Below, piece after piece: positions 1-11,700 of a stretch of 64,000 nt of DNA (the first letter of the stretch is position 1; the number at the start of each line of letters is the position of its first letter). The stretch comes from Sipunculus nudus (taxonomy: Eukaryota; Annelida; Sipuncula; Golfingiida; Sipunculidae), in the NCBI GenBank assembly GCA_026874595.1, contig CM049313.1, forward strand, positions 27,092,008 to 27,156,007, written 5' to 3'. The position numbers and the translations under genes were made by a program. The notes below the pieces were generated by a model. The model did no database searches. It saw only the letters and a program-made list of their open reading frames with translations, and was not told the origin of the DNA.

Positions 1-3000
1 CATTTGTTTTCCTGAGATGCACACGATTTCTCCTCAGTATGCCACTATCTGTCTCTATTTCATAAGAGCGCTCATCTAGTCTTTTGTTTATAACACCTTT
101 ATCCCATCTTTTCTCACCAAGTTGGAATGGTTTCAGCCTTACCACATCTCCTTCATTCAACTTTGGTAGATCTCTGGCCGTTTTATTGTAAAGCTGTGCT
201 TGCTTACTTTGGCTAAGCTTCATCCTTTCCCTCTCTTTAGTGAGTATCTCTGCACCACGTGGCTGTAGCAGGTTGGCTGTTGCAGGTAGAGTAGACCTTG
301 TCCTTCTGCCTAGTAACCGCTGTGCAGGGCTACTGCCTATAGCTTGTGTTGGTGTATTTCTAATCTCAAGAAGGGCTTTGTATACGTCACTCTTTCCTTC
401 TTTACATTTTCTCATGGTGCGCTTGGCAGCCTTGACTGCGGCCTCCGCTTTTCCGTTGGCATTTTGGTGATAGGGTGAGATGACCACATGCTCAAAGTCC
501 CATTCTCGAGCAAATTTCTGGAATTCATCAGAAATATATTGTGTACCATTGTCACTGACAACAATGCTAGGAATTCCATTTCTTGCGAAGTGAGCTTTCA
601 TTTTGGTTATTACTGTACTTGACTTAACATCATAAAGACGATCAATCTCCCAAAAATTGGAAAAATAATCCATGATCACCAAATAATCTCTGCCTTCAAG
701 TGAAAAAAGATCAGTCCCTATTTTCTCCCAGGGCCTTGTTGGCAGTTCATGTGGCATTAATGGTTCTCTGGGGTTGCCTGTCTCATATGTCCTACAGGCC
801 TCACATTTCTGTATGTAGTTCTTTATGTCACTGTTCATACCTGGCCAGTACAGGCATTCTCTAGCTCTCTGCAGACAACTTTCTATACCTAAGTGTGCCT
901 GATGTACTCTATCTTTCATTTCATCTCTTAGACTTCTGGGAATGACCACACGTTCACCCCTAAGAATAATCCCGTCATGGACAGACAGTTCATCACGCAT
1001 ACTGTGATATGGCAACACTTGCAGTGGGAGGTTATGTTTCTCCTTGGGCCATCCTGTTTGAATCACTGACTTTAGTTTCTGTAAATCATCATCACTGTCT
1101 GTGTGTGCTTTAATTTTCTGTAGTCGTTCAGGTCTAACTGGCAAGAACTGAACCATGTTGATCTGCTCAAATTCACTGTTTTTACCATCATGGGGCAAAT
1201 ACGAACGTGACAACATATCAGAGACAAACATATTCTGTCCCTTTCTGTACTTTATTTCAACATTGTAGCCATGTATCCGTAGGAGCATTCCTTGCAATCT
1301 CCTTGGCGCTGCATGCATGGGCTTCTTTGTGATTGATTCTAATGGTTTGTGATCAGAGTACACAATGGTCTTACGCGCAAATACATACTGATGGAATTTC
1401 TCTAGCGAGTATACAATGGCTAACATCTCTTTCTCGATTTGGGCGTATCTTGTCTCTGTTGGCGTCATAGCACGACTTGCATATGCGATGGGACGGCCAC
1501 ACTGCATAAGTACTGAGCCTATACCACTCTGGCTTGCATCACACTCAATAGTCAGTTCTTTAGATGGATCATAATAAGCCAGTACTGGGGCCTGAGTGAA
1601 AAGTGTTTTTATTTCTTGCATAGCCCGTTCCTGTATTTCTGTCCAGCACCACACGCTGTCTTGTCTTGCTAGCGCTCTCAAGGGTTCCATTTTATCTGAC
1701 AGTTTTGGTAAGAATCGCGCCAAGTAATTGACTGTTCCTTGTAGCCTCTGCACCTCTTGTGCATTGGTTGGGTTTTGCATCTCGAGGATGGCTTTGATTT
1801 TCTCATTGTTTGGTTTAAGCCCTTCGCTTGAAATACAGTGTCCAAGAAGGGAGATTTCACCTGTACGAAACTGGCATTTACTTTTGTTCAAACGTATACC
1901 CTTCTCCTTGCATCTTTGTAATAGGGCTCTCAGTTTTTTGTCATGATCCTTGTTAGCTTGTTCAACATCATCTCCAGCTCCAAAGATGATGATGTCATCT
2001 GCAACACAAATTACTCCATTTAGACCCTCCAGGGCCATATTTAGCCTTTTTTGAAAGATTTCGGAGCTAATGTTCAGTCCGAAGGGTAGACGGAGCCACC
2101 TGAATCTACCGAAGGGGGTCACAAAAGTTGTAAGCCGGCTACTTTCATCATCCAACAGACAGTGCCAGTAACCATTCTGTAAATCTACTTTTGTGAACAC
2201 TTTTGCCCTGGCAAGTTGTGGCAACACATCATCTATTACAGGTAAGGGGTAAATTTCTCTTTTGAGAGCTTTGTTCAATGCTTGCGGGTCCAAGCAGATC
2301 CGGAGGTCATTGTTCCTTTTCACACTTATAGTCATCTGGGAAACCCAGTCAGTGGGTTCGTCAATGGGTGAAATGACCCCTGAGGCAACCATGTCATCAA
2401 GTTTCTGTTTTAATTTGGCTTCTAAGCCAATTGGTACACGTTTTGGCTTAACTGAGCTGGGAGTTGCCTCTGAATTTAGAGTAAAGTGCACTTTACCAGG
2501 AAGGGTTCCTAGTGTTTTTGGGTCACCTGTTATGACATCATCATATTCTGTTATGATGTCATGTCCTGTTACACTGTGCAGCAAGTGAAAGTTATCATAG
2601 TTCACTGTGATCAGCTTCATGGCTTCAGCTGCCTTTCTGCTTATAAGGGGAGTCAGATCTTCGAGTACTACTTGGAATTCGACATTGTACTTTTTCTTGT
2701 TTTTTGGATTTCTCACTGTGAGCCTCTTTTTACCCAAGGGCTTTGAAGTACCCTTATTCCACATCTGCAATGTTACATTTGTTTCCTCCAGTTCCTCATC
2801 TAAAACATACTTTCTGGGAATGATATTGACTTCAGCACCACAGTCAACTTGAAATTTCACATGTTTATTGTTCTTTACAATAATCATGTCTGCATATATG
2901 GGACCATCACAGCTTGTGGTTTTATCTTTAGCCACTCTGGATATGTCAGTGACTACATCAATTGTATATTCTGGACCGGATGAGTCAGTATCACCTTCAT

Positions 3001-3820
3001 CTTCAACTCTATGCACCTTTCTGTTAGTATTAGTTGGACAGCAGACTGCAAAGTGGTTTTTTTCTCTGCACTTGTTACAAGACTTTCCCCATGCAGGGCA
3101 CATTTCCTTTTTTCTTTGATGACTCCTGCCACAAAACTTACACCTCAGTACTGGGAAGGTTTTGTTGTGAGAGTATTGAGCTTGTTTGGGCTGTTTTGCT
3201 ACTTTAGCAACTGATGTAGCTGGGCTAACATTCATTGACTCTAACCTCTGTTTAGTGGCCTCAGCCCCTTTACATATGTCTATAGCAGTCTTCAAAGTCA
3301 ACTTTCTTGTTTGTAACAGCATTTTGCGGGTTGAATTGTCCTGGATCCCAGTGACTAACCGGTCTCTTATCAGTGAATCCCTCAAACAGTCACAAAAGTT
3401 ACACACACTTGCCAGTTCTCTGAGGGCTGATACATAGGATTCTATACTTTCATCTTCATTCTGTTCCCTCTTATTAAATTTATACCTTTCATAGGTCTCA
3501 TTTGTTTCACCTATTATGTGTTCATCAAACTTTCTAATGATGGTAGCAATATCTTGTTTGTCCTCAGCAGGAGGGTTGCCATCTGGTCCCGCGGGTGCAA
3601 ACACAAGACTGTTGTATATCTTAATTCCCACGGTCCCAGCACAATTTAGAAACACTGCACATTGGTATTCTTTATCCCTTTTATCCAGTTCAGATATGAT
3701 CTGATAGTTCTTGAAGAGCTGTTTGAACATTTTCCAGTCCTCTACCATATTGGTACCAAGTTGCAAGGGAGGTGGTGTTTGCACAGACAGGGGTGCATAA
3801 CATGCTTGACTAGCCATCAT
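1..3820 (-). CDS. Gag-Pol polyprotein of a Ty3/gypsy (Mag-like) LTR retrotransposon, open at window edge
   Basis: I read one uninterrupted minus-strand frame from ATG at 3820 to base 1 (about 1273 codons, no stop), so the C-terminus lies outside the window. Order from the N-terminus: Gag; two zinc knuckles at about residues 227-260 (CX2CX3H-type, then CNKCREKNHFAVC); aspartic protease with DCGAEVN at about 326; reverse transcriptase with VADDIIIF at about 606; RNase H with ECDAS at about 761; integrase HHCC zinc finger at about 970-1010; and integrase core D1036, D1090 and E1126, an exact D-X35-E. The product would copy element RNA to DNA and integrate it. Gag and Pol share one frame, as in Mag-type elements. 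Odd points are Cys in place of Ser/Thr after the protease Asp, and Val rather than Tyr in the YXDD box. The intact frame suggests a young copy. The Mag placement is inference. Confidence 0.92.
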   Translation of the reverse strand, partial: MMASQACYAPLSVQTPPPLQLGTNMVEDWKMFKQLFKNYQIISELDKRDKEYQCAVFLNCAGTVGIKIYNSLVFAPAGPDGNPPAEDKQDIATIIRKFDEHIIGETNETYERYKFNKREQNEDESIESYVSALRELASVCNFCDCLRDSLIRDRLVTGIQDNSTRKMLLQTRKLTLKTAIDICKGAEATKQRLESMNVSPATSVAKVAKQPKQAQYSHNKTFPVLRCKFCGRSHQRKKEMCPAWGKSCNKCREKNHFAVCCPTNTNRKVHRVEDEGDTDSSGPEYTIDVVTDISRVAKDKTTSCDGPIYADMIIVKNNKHVKFQVDCGAEVNIIPRKYVLDEELEETNVTLQMWNKGTSKPLGKKRLTVRNPKNKKKYNVEFQVVLEDLTPLISRKAAEAMKLITVNYDNFHLLHSVTGHDIITEYDDVITGDPKTLGTLPGKVHFTLNSEATPSSVKPKRVPIGLEAKLKQKLDDMVASGVISPIDEPTDWVSQMTISVKRNNDLRICLDPQALNKALKREIYPLPVIDDVLPQLARAKVFTKVDLQNGYWHCLLDDESSRLTTFVTPFGRFRWLRLPFGLNISSEIFQKRLNMALEGLNGVICVADDIIIFGAGDDVEQANKDHDKKLRALLQRCKEKGIRLNKSKCQFRTGEISLLGHCISSEGLKPNNEKIKAILEMQNPTNAQEVQRLQGTVNYLARFLPKLSDKMEPLRALARQDSVWCWTEIQERAMQEIKTLFTQAPVLAYYDPSKELTIECDASQSGIGSVLMQCGRPIAYASRAMTPTETRYAQIEKEMLAIVYSLEKFHQYVFARKTIVYSDHKPLESITKKPMHAAPRRLQGMLLRIHGYNVEIKYRKGQNMFVSDMLSRSYLPHDGKNSEFEQINMVQFLPVRPERLQKIKAHTDSDDDLQKLKSVIQTGWPKEKHNLPLQVLPYHSMRDELSVHDGIILRGERVVIPRSLRDEMKDRVHQAHLGIESCLQRARECLYWPGMNSDIKNYIQKCEACRTYETGNPREPLMPHELPTRPWEKIGTDLFSLEGRDYLVIMDYFSNFWEIDRLYDVKSSTVITKMKAHFARNGIPSIVVSDNGTQYISDEFQKFAREWDFEHVVISPYHQNANGKAEAAVKAAKRTMRKCKEGKSDVYKALLEIRNTPTQAIGSSPAQRLLGRRTRSTLPATANLLQPRGAEILTKERERMKLSQSKQAQLYNKTARDLPKLNEGDVVRLKPFQLGEKRWDKGVINKRLDERSYEIETDSGILRRNRVHLRKTN

Positions 3821-4167
3821 GTTAATGTATCTGCAGTGTCAATTTACATGCGGAGCACACAGTTGAATCAGTCACTCAGGATCATTGGACAAATCCGGCA
3901 GGAACTGGAATTTCCCCAAGTATTTAAGATCAAATCTGATGTTAAGTCAACAGTGTCTAGCTAACAGGAGCACTGAGTAGAATACAGGCAGGTTCTGTAT
4001 CTCAAATGACTTCATATCGTCTTTCATGGCGGGCCGCAGAGGTGGGCGATAATAGAGGAAGCTACCGCATCAGGAAGAAAAACACATGCTCACAGCTTGA
4101 CAGTCTCTATTCACCTGTTCTAGGTGTTTCCTGGCACATTTGGCTTCTGGTTACACCGCTGCCACCA
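3821..4167 (-). promoter_or_regulatory. 5' leader of the gypsy element with candidate primer-binding site
   Basis: These 347 bases lie between the gag start and the LTR on the minus strand. Read on the minus strand, the bases directly after the LTR (plus 4167 down to 4150) are TGGTGGCAGCGGTGTAAC. They begin with TGG as expected of a site pairing with the CCA end of a tRNA primer. I cannot name the tRNA. Confidence 0.6.
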
Positions 4168-4309
4168 TGTTTCAATAGTTTAATTGTTCATAAAACTTAC
4201 ATACTATGTGTGAGCTAAGTCCAAGCATGTAACTTGTGCCACAAAGTCACTAACGCCACCTGGTGTTCACTTTCAGCATTAATATCAATCAGTCCTGCAT
4301 ATTGCCACA
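4168..4309 (-). repeat. short 5' LTR of the gypsy element
   Basis: The stretch begins TGTTTC and ends GCCACA on the plus strand, giving the TG...CA ends expected of an LTR. It sits directly against the candidate primer-binding site. The outer limit is set where sequence shared with 4853-4915 resumes. At about 142 bp it is short, as is common in Mag-type elements. The partner LTR would lie left of the window. Confidence 0.5.
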
Positions 4310-4636
4310 CATAATATTTAGATTTTAACCTTCAAAGTGTTTAAGTACTGTTGAATGGTCAGTTCCCCTCTCTGTCTGTCTGTTTGTCACTTTGACTGTC
4401 TGTCCGTCAGGTATTTTAGCTTCATCCCACCATCCCCTTCCCCCACCCCACTGTGTCCTTTCTCCATGGCACTGTGAACAATAGTTCTATGGCTATAGCA
4501 TAATTTAATAATTAATGAAAATATATACAGAGAGATAGAGGCATTGAAACTCCCATCATAACCCTCCTTTCTCCCCCCCCCCCCCCCCCCAACAAGAAGT
4601 CCTTTCACCTGAGGAGTGGGGATGTTATGGCAACTA
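4310..4636. repeat. chimeric repeat junction next to the gypsy LTR, with a C-rich run
   Basis: Bases 4310-4375 repeat at 4853-4915. Bases from about 4376 to 4425 then match the last unit of the 153-bp array at about 7318-7365. A run of about 20 C lies at 4570-4591. No gene is visible. The join looks like duplication or recombination among repeat copies. Confidence 0.55.
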
Positions 4637-5530
4637 TATACATATCATAAAATAGAAAAAAAAGTTTATTAAAAATTTGGAACTCATTAGACAAATGTGT
4701 TAACTGTTGAACTGTCAACAGCTTTTCAAAAAGGTAACCAATGGAAACGCATCATCAGATCTCAAAATATTATCTACAGTTTCTTCAGTCATATCAACCA
4801 TCCATGGCCTAGCTAGGTTACCCCTTGCTCCCATGCAGACATCCGCATTTCATAATATTTAGATTTTAACCTTCAAAGTGTTTAAGTACTGTTGAATGGT
4901 CAGTTCCCCTCTCTTTTTCTCTCCTTTTCTCTCTACATCCACCCCTCCGTGCGTCCCTCACTGTTTTCTTCTCCAAACCCAATCCCAGTGTCAGCCTCAG
5001 TAAACAAGAATAAGATGAATCAGATGTATTCATATTTTTATATTTTGTACAAGTATTTGTCCATGGTACCTATGTACATGCCAGAAATTATGTCAGTATT
5101 GTGTAATATATAGACGTGGTGGGAATCAAAATAATGTACCTTGTCAAGACTGAAGTGATATCATGTCACACAGTCACAAATTCATAAATCCCCTCTTCAG
5201 TATAGTTAATCATAACATTATATCTGTCAAATTGAAATCTTATCATCATTCTACCACTGCTGAGTATACTGTCATTGTTTTCATATTTGCTCAAATACAT
5301 CGCCATTTTCAACCCCTCCCAAATAAATAAAAAATAAGCCACTATATTTTACTCCATATTTATCCATCAGTCAGGTTATTTCATATATCATTTACTCACA
5401 TATTACATTATATTCCTTTATAATAGCCCAACATGTCCATAAAATTCATAACCTTTATATAGTATCACAATATAAATACATTTTTAGTCCATTCACAATC
5501 AGCTGAGCCCTAAGTGAGCCATGGGTCCCT
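4637..5530 (+). mobile_element. 3' portion of a Helitron-like element (family B type)
   Basis: About 4640-4910 is similar to 11430-11710 of another copy, including the 'ccatggcct' neighbourhood. The block ends at 5495-5530 with TCAGCTGAGC, the palindrome-like GAGCCATGGGTC and CCTTGTTT, which is the 3' signature of family B. No coding sequence is visible. Its 5' start is not recognisable here. Confidence 0.55.
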
Positions 5531-7475
5531 TGTTTCGTTTCCGGGTGATAACTCTCCTGAATTTTATCCTACTTCATTCAAATTTTGGTCAGTGATTGCT
5601 CTCATGTTTACCTTGGTTGGGATTGGTTTAAGAGTGTCTGGCTTTTGTCTGTGTGTATGTCACTCTGTCTGTCCCTCTGTCAGGTTTTCGTTTCTGTGCA
5701 ATAACTGTCCTAAATATTATCTGTTTCATTCAAATTTGGGTCAGTGATTGCTCTCATACTTACCTTGCTTAGGATTGGTTTTGGAGGGTCTGGCTTCTGT
5801 CTATCTGTCTGTCTGTCACTCTGCCTGTCCATCTGTCAGGTTTTCGTTTCCATGAGATTACCTTCCTAAATATTATCCGATTTCATTCAAATTTAGGTCA
5901 GTGATTGCTCTCTTGCTTACCTTGGCGGGAATCGGTTTTGGAGTGCCTGGCTTCTGTCTGTCTGTCAATCTGTCTGTCCGTCCGTCAGGTTTTCATTTCT
6001 GTATGATAACTTTCTTAAATTTTTAACCAATTTCATTTAAATTTGGGTCAGTGATTGCTCTTATGTTAACCTTGGTTTGGATTGGTTTTGGAGTGTCTGG
6101 CTTCTGTCTATCTGTCTGTCACTCTGTCTGTCCGTCTGTCAGATTTTTGTTTCTGGGCAATTACTTTCCTAAATATTATCTCATTTCATTCAAATTTGGA
6201 TCAGTGATTGCTCTCATACCTACCTTGGTTTGGATTGGTTTTGGAGTGTCTAGCTTCTGTCTGTCTGTCTGTTGGTCACTCTCTCTGTCCATCCGTCAGG
6301 TTTTCATTTCCATGCCATAACTTTTCTTAATATTATCCGACTTCATTCAAATTTTGGTCAGTGATTGCTCTCATGCTTACCTTGGTTGGGGTTGGTTTTG
6401 GAGTGTCTGGCTTTTGTCTGTATGTCTGTCTGTCACTCTGTCTGTCCATCAGGTTTTTGTTTCTGTGCGATAACTTTCCTAAATATTATCTCATTTCATT
6501 TAAATTTGGGTCAGTGATTGCTCTCATGTTTACCTTGGTTGGGATTGGTTTTGGAGTGTCTGGCTTTTGTCTGTCTGTCTGTCTGTCCGTCTGTCAAGTT
6601 TTCATTTCTGTCTGATTACATTCTTAAATATTATCCAATTTCATTCAGGTTAGTGATTGCTCTCATGCTCATCTTGGTTAGGATTGGTTTTGGAGTGTCT
6701 GGCTTCTGTCTGTCTGTCTGTTTGTCTGTCACTCTGTCTGTCCATCAGGTTTTCCTTTCTGTGCGCTAACTTTCCTAAATATTATCCCATTTCATTCAAA
6801 TTTGGGTCAGTGAGTGCTCTCATGTTTACCTTGGTTTGGATTGGTTTTGGATTGTCTGGCTTCTCTCTGTCAGTTTGTCTGTCTCTCTGTCTGTCTGTTT
6901 GTCAGGTTTTGGTTTCCGTACAATAACTGTCCTAAATATTAACTGATTTCATTCAAATTCGAGTCAGTGATTGCTCTCATATGTACCTTGGTTGGGATTG
7001 GTTTTTGAGTGTCTGGCTTCTGTCTGTCTGTCTTTCTGTCTGTCTGTCACTCTGTCTGTCTGTCAGGTTTTCATTTCCATGCCATAATTTTCCTTAATAT
7101 TATCTGATTTCATTCAAATTTTGCCCTCATGCTTACCTTGGTCGGAATGATTTTTGAGTGTCTGGCTTCTGTCTGTCTTTCTGTATGTCACTCTGTCTGT
7201 CCCTCCATCATTTGTCGTTTCTTTGCAATAACTTTCCTAAATAATATCTGATTTAATTTAAATTTGGGTCAATGATTGCTCTCATGGTTTTCTTGGTTGG
7301 GATTGGTTTTGGAGTGTCTGTCTGTTTGTCACTTTGACTGTCTGTCCGTCAGGTATTTTAGCTTCTGAGCGATAACTTTCCTAAATTTAATCTGATTTCA
7401 TTCAAATTTGGGTCAGTGATTGCTCCTATGCATAACTTAGTTAGGGTTGGTTTTGGAGTGTCTATCTAAAAAATA
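5531..7475 (+). repeat. 153-bp tandem array, about 13 units
   Basis: The anchor AGTGATTGCTCT recurs at 5591, 5743, 5900, 6050, 6203, 6360, 6513, 6652, (6809), 6966, (7271) and (7415), where brackets mark variant anchors. Spacing is about 139-158 bp. Each unit carries a GTCTGTCTGTC tract followed by a unique-looking half. Several units are stop-free in one plus frame, but these frames are repetitive and rich in Cys, Val and Leu, so I do not call genes. Confidence 0.93.
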
Positions 7476-7499
7476 TTTCTCTCCAGCTCAAAAACAAAA

Positions 7500-7695
7500 T
7501 TATCAAATTTTGATCCAATTTCCAATGTGTTTTAGTTTTAATGTTCACCTGCAGGTGTCTTCACATGTCACATTGGATTTTGGTCCTATTTCTCAATGTG
7601 TTTTAGTTTTTATGTATGCCTGCAGACGTCTCCACATGTCATAGTGCATCTCTTTAAGTTTTCATGTACCCTCCAGATTTTCTCCACATGTCATA
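7500..7695 (+). repeat. small tandem repeat of about 70 bp, about 3 units
   Basis: The motif AATGTGTTTTAG recurs at 7524 and 7595. Each unit ends in a variant of CTCCACATGTCA. A third, weaker copy ends near 7690. Confidence 0.7.
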
Positions 7696-7839
7696 ATTTT
7701 GTTGCAGATAAAGCATGAAAGACAACAAGAGCCCAAAGCAGTTGATAACAAAGCAAATAACAGTTAACTCATTTATAAAAAGCATAATTAACATGACTGA
7801 TAATTTTTTTTAAAATATTTATACTGCAATGTAGATAAA

Positions 7840-8098
7840 GTCATATGGCCAAGTCAAAACCTGTGTGACAATAGCACACCATTTTCAAATTTCAATAATA
7901 TAAATGACATCAGTCCTCTTCCTTGTCTCCAATGATATTATCAAAATCTTACATAAATTGTGTTAAACACCAACAGCTCATAATACAGCTTATATTACCA
8001 CACAAAACCAGCATTTGCCTACCTCCTCTTCCAGATCATATATTTAGATCATATATAACAGCTGTGCGCCATGACCCATGCGTTCCTTGTTTTTGTAC
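7840..8098 (+). mobile_element. 3' end of a Helitron-like element (family B variant)
   Basis: This stretch is strongly similar to 32255-32493. Both share the 'ggccaagtcaaaa..ctgtgtgacaatagca' region and end in a variant of CAGTGACCCATGGGTCCC followed by CTTGTTT. Here the terminal palindrome is decayed to GACCCATGCGTTC. The remaining 90 bases up to the MSH3 exon look like ordinary intron. Confidence 0.65.
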
Positions 8099-8188
8099 GT
8101 TTTTATGTATTTTAACTTCTGATTCATAGGGTTGAATATCTTTAGTGTAACCTAGGTTTTCCCAAATGTGTTTCATGTCATTCTGCAG

Positions 8189-8303
8189 GCCGAAGTTGGT
8201 AGATGATACATCAGTGATAGACATCACGCAGGGCAGGCATCCTGTGGTGGAAAAACTTCGGCATACACAGCAACAGTATGTGCCAAATAACACCAAACTC
8301 AAG
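8189..8303 (+). CDS. MSH3: MSH3 exon upstream of the ATPase Walker A exon
   Basis: MSH3 is the MutS homologue that pairs with MSH2 in the nuclear MutS-beta complex, which recognises insertion-deletion loops. The exon is 115 bp, with acceptor TTCTGCAG at 8181-8188 and donor GTGAGG at 8304. It starts with the last base of a split codon and ends in phase 0. It encodes about 38 residues including GRHPVVE and YVPNNTKL, the conserved segment just before the ATPase domain of MSH3. This continues in frame into the exon at 41239. Neighbouring 5' exons are not in the window. The frame is intact and both splice sites are canonical. From memory of the family, the fit is to MSH3 rather than MSH2 or MSH6. 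Confidence 0.93.
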
Positions 8304-8384
8304 GTGAGGAACAACAACAAATGCATGGTGATTATATACCCACCCAGAGGATCAGGGTAGTTGTCTTTTTATCCTAAGTCTGTC

Positions 8385-8535
8385 CATCGTTTGTAAAGCA
8401 ATCTGTCTGCCGATCGTTTGTAAAGCCATCTGTCTGTCCATCCTTTTGTTAAGCCATCTGTCTATCCATCCTTTTGTTAAGCCATCTGTCTGTCTATCCT
8501 TCTGTTTACCCATCGGTCTGTCCATCCTTCTGTCC
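8385..8535 (+). repeat. 28-bp minisatellite, about 5 units
   Basis: AGCCATCTGTC recurs at 8424, 8452 and 8480, each followed by TATCCATCCTTTTGTT-type sequence. It begins about 80 bases after the MSH3 donor site. It is a simple pyrimidine-rich array in the intron. Confidence 0.8.
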
Positions 8536-8710
8536 ATCTGACCATGGCTGGAGATACTGAGATGAAAATTTACAAATATGTGTCATTGCAAGTGTTAGAC
8601 ATTTGCAAAATTTTCATCTTCAAATGATTAAATATCCTGTAATAAAGAATTTACAAATGTTGCTTATTGGGGACATAGCTGTGCAATGAATGTAGACTTT
8701 AATTAAATTA

Positions 8711-11700
8711 TTAGCTCAGCTAACTATAAGTCATCTGAGCCTTAGTGGTGGTCCATTGTCCGTTGTCTGTCCATCCAGCCATCTGTCAGAAAGACAGGCA
8801 CATTTCGACACTGTTGGATCTACGAATCCAAAATTCAGCATAAAGTTAGATGTCCCCAAAATCTCCTTCCAAGCAAAAAACTGGGTCACTGGGACTTTGT
8901 TCCTTTGAAAAATTAAGGAAAAACCTCAAATTTTCATTAATAAAAACCTATTATCACACTACAGGACTGTCTTATATCAAAATCTATTATCTGGTTTTTC
9001 TTAATATTTATCAGAAGTAGTTTCCTATATATTTCATATAAACATGCCAGAAATTAAGCCTGTAAAGTGTAATTTGTTATGGGCCTGAACATAATGGACT
9101 TTGTAAAAAATCAGGAAAAATATTTACTCGCTTAACATGAAAATTTTTGGGCTAGAGAATTTTTTTTCAAGTATATAACTTTGTTTAATTAAGATTCAAT
9201 TGTATACCAAAAATTAGATCTGAATTATGTAAATTTCTTAAGTTATTAGCATAAAAATAAAAGCAGTACCTTAAATTTTGCCCAAATCTGACAATTTTTT
9301 TCAGTGAGTACTGTTTATCTAATTTTCACAGCATGTAAACATAAGTATTTAATTTGTTTAAATCTGAAATTTAAAAATAAAAGGTTGAAAATTAGGCTAG
9401 TTATTGAATTTTTTCTTGAGGCTCTATTGTAGTCACTTGCTTTGTCCAGATGCAGGTTGCCCACTCCTGGTCACTGGAAGTCAGCTATGCCAGGGTGCCT
9501 GATTTGTTACAGTCACTGGGGGAGATTCCCTGCTGTGACAGGTGACAGGTGTTCTCATATCACCCCCCCCCCCCCCACCCTCAGTGAATATATAAATAAA
9601 CATTTGTATGCATGATGTGGTGTTATATGACGAGATTGAGATTTATGATGATGCAGTTTAGAATTATGAATCATCTTTAATATTAAGATATATATGTTAT
9701 ATCGTATTTATGTATAGAAATATAAACTTAGAATAAAAAAAATGAGGATCTAATACAAACATGTGCTCATTATTTTCCAGCCTCAGCAGAATTGGAGATC
9801 AGGCTTTGTTGCCCTGAATGCATATGCAGAAGTGTTGTTAATCCCACCAACCCCCTCCCCCCCCCCCCCCACCGCTGCTTCCTTTGCACCTGTACACTGG
9901 GACATTAGTATTTATTGCAAATGTGTACAATTTATTTAATTTTAAAAAATAATTGGATTAGAAAAAATTAAGATCTAATGGAAACATATTCTCACCTCAG
10001 GAGAATGGAACTTGAAGTGATCAGCTCTGTCTGTCCATCATCTCTCCATTATCATTAAATTGTTACAGGTGTCTCTTTTGTTTTGCGCTGTTGACATTTT
10101 GTTTCGTGTAAGGCTCAAGCCCTGGGGGTCAATTGCTATGGCGTGTTGAGACACAGCGCTCAGTATAATCCATACTGGGTGAACCCTGGCATGTAAAGAC
10201 ACAGCGCTCATGCTAATCTGGATTTTTTCTGGGCTGTGTCTTGTATTTTTCTTTGGGCACGTGTGTATTATGTATTGTTGTGTTCTTTGAATTGTTCATG
10301 AAATAGAAGTTTCTAGGCTTTCAGGGGAGAAGCTGATGATTAGGGGCTGTGTTTATGGCCGGGAAGAGAGAGAGAAAATCTTTCAGTGGACACGGAAGGG
10401 TGTGAGTTAGTTTTGGGACCTTTCCGATAATTGCAGCACTTATAGATATTCTTCGAAATTTGTAACGGATTTTATATAGTCTTCAGTTTGCCTTTGGGAC
10501 TATTACCAGAACTTCACTTTTGGATTACAACAGATTGATTTCAGAATTGAATTGGACTATTATTCTCTGAGAAGATTTACGTGAACTGTACATCTGGATT
10601 ATATGTTTTAAACGACATATTGAGCTGTGACAGTGGTGGTATCCAGAAAAGCCTAGGATCCGGACACTCTGGTACTGTACTCTTTATTTATTATGCTGTG
10701 TAATTGTATTGATTTACTGTTATACTGTTGGTATACTGTGTAATTGTATTGATTTAGTGTATTGTAATGTTAGGGTTGTTTTAAGAATAAATTATAATTA
10801 TTTGTTAACAAAACAACACTGACTTCTATATTCATTCCCCTAGACATTTAACGCTGCCTAGTGTTACAGAATCTGATTTTTATTTATCTCCGTAACAAAA
10901 TTTATGCTCATTACGACTACTTGATCTGTTGTTATTAGGTTCCATAACAAAATATATATAAATTACTGATGAAATTTGTCCTGTAAGCATTGTTGAAATA
11001 ACTTTCATATGCTGTATGTGTATTGATTTAAGTTTTTAAAGTCTGAAATATCAAAGCAGCATATATATTCAGTTGTGTAATATTGCAGATGTAATACTTT
11101 AAACAAATTTAATATAATAAAAGAAATTAAGAAATAATTGAAACTTTATATATTATCAGCTTTTTTTGTCTACCAGTCTGTCTGTCCTTTTTTTAGATAT
11201 TAAGTAATTGTGAATGAATTATTTTATCCTGTATGCATTGTTGAATCAAGTGAAAATCCTATGTATATGCACTATAATAATACAGAGATGTTGTAACTCC
11301 CATCATTCCCCCCCTCCCACCCCCCACCACCACCACCTTGCTGTGGGCTCGGGACATTAGTTATATTTCCACTGTATACATTTTATAAAATCAAAAATAC
11401 ATATATTTAATAATATATAGTATAAAATAACAGATCCAGTTGAGCAAATGTGTCAACTACTGTACTGTCAACAATTTATAAACAAAGCCAACCAATGATC
11501 ATAGTAATAGTACACATCTTATGTTCACAAACTGCTCCCATGCTTCAATTTTAACATTAGAGAATGCATGGTTTGGTTACAAAATATTATTTGCAACAAT
11601 TTCTTACTTATCAATACAAACCAATCATGTCAACCAGCCATGGCCTATATTACCTCTTCTCTTACACTTTATCTCCATTTGATATTATTTTAGATTTTTA

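Noticed and set aside
4168-4230. Placing the gypsy LTR edge much farther right, near 4636.
   Set aside because: Sequence from 4310 on is shared with non-LTR repeats at 4853 and 7318, so it is flanking DNA.
5640-7060. GTCTGTC tracts as telomere-like or coding repeats.
   Set aside because: They lack a telomere motif and occur as the pyrimidine tract near the starts of several Helitron-like families and in the 153-bp unit.
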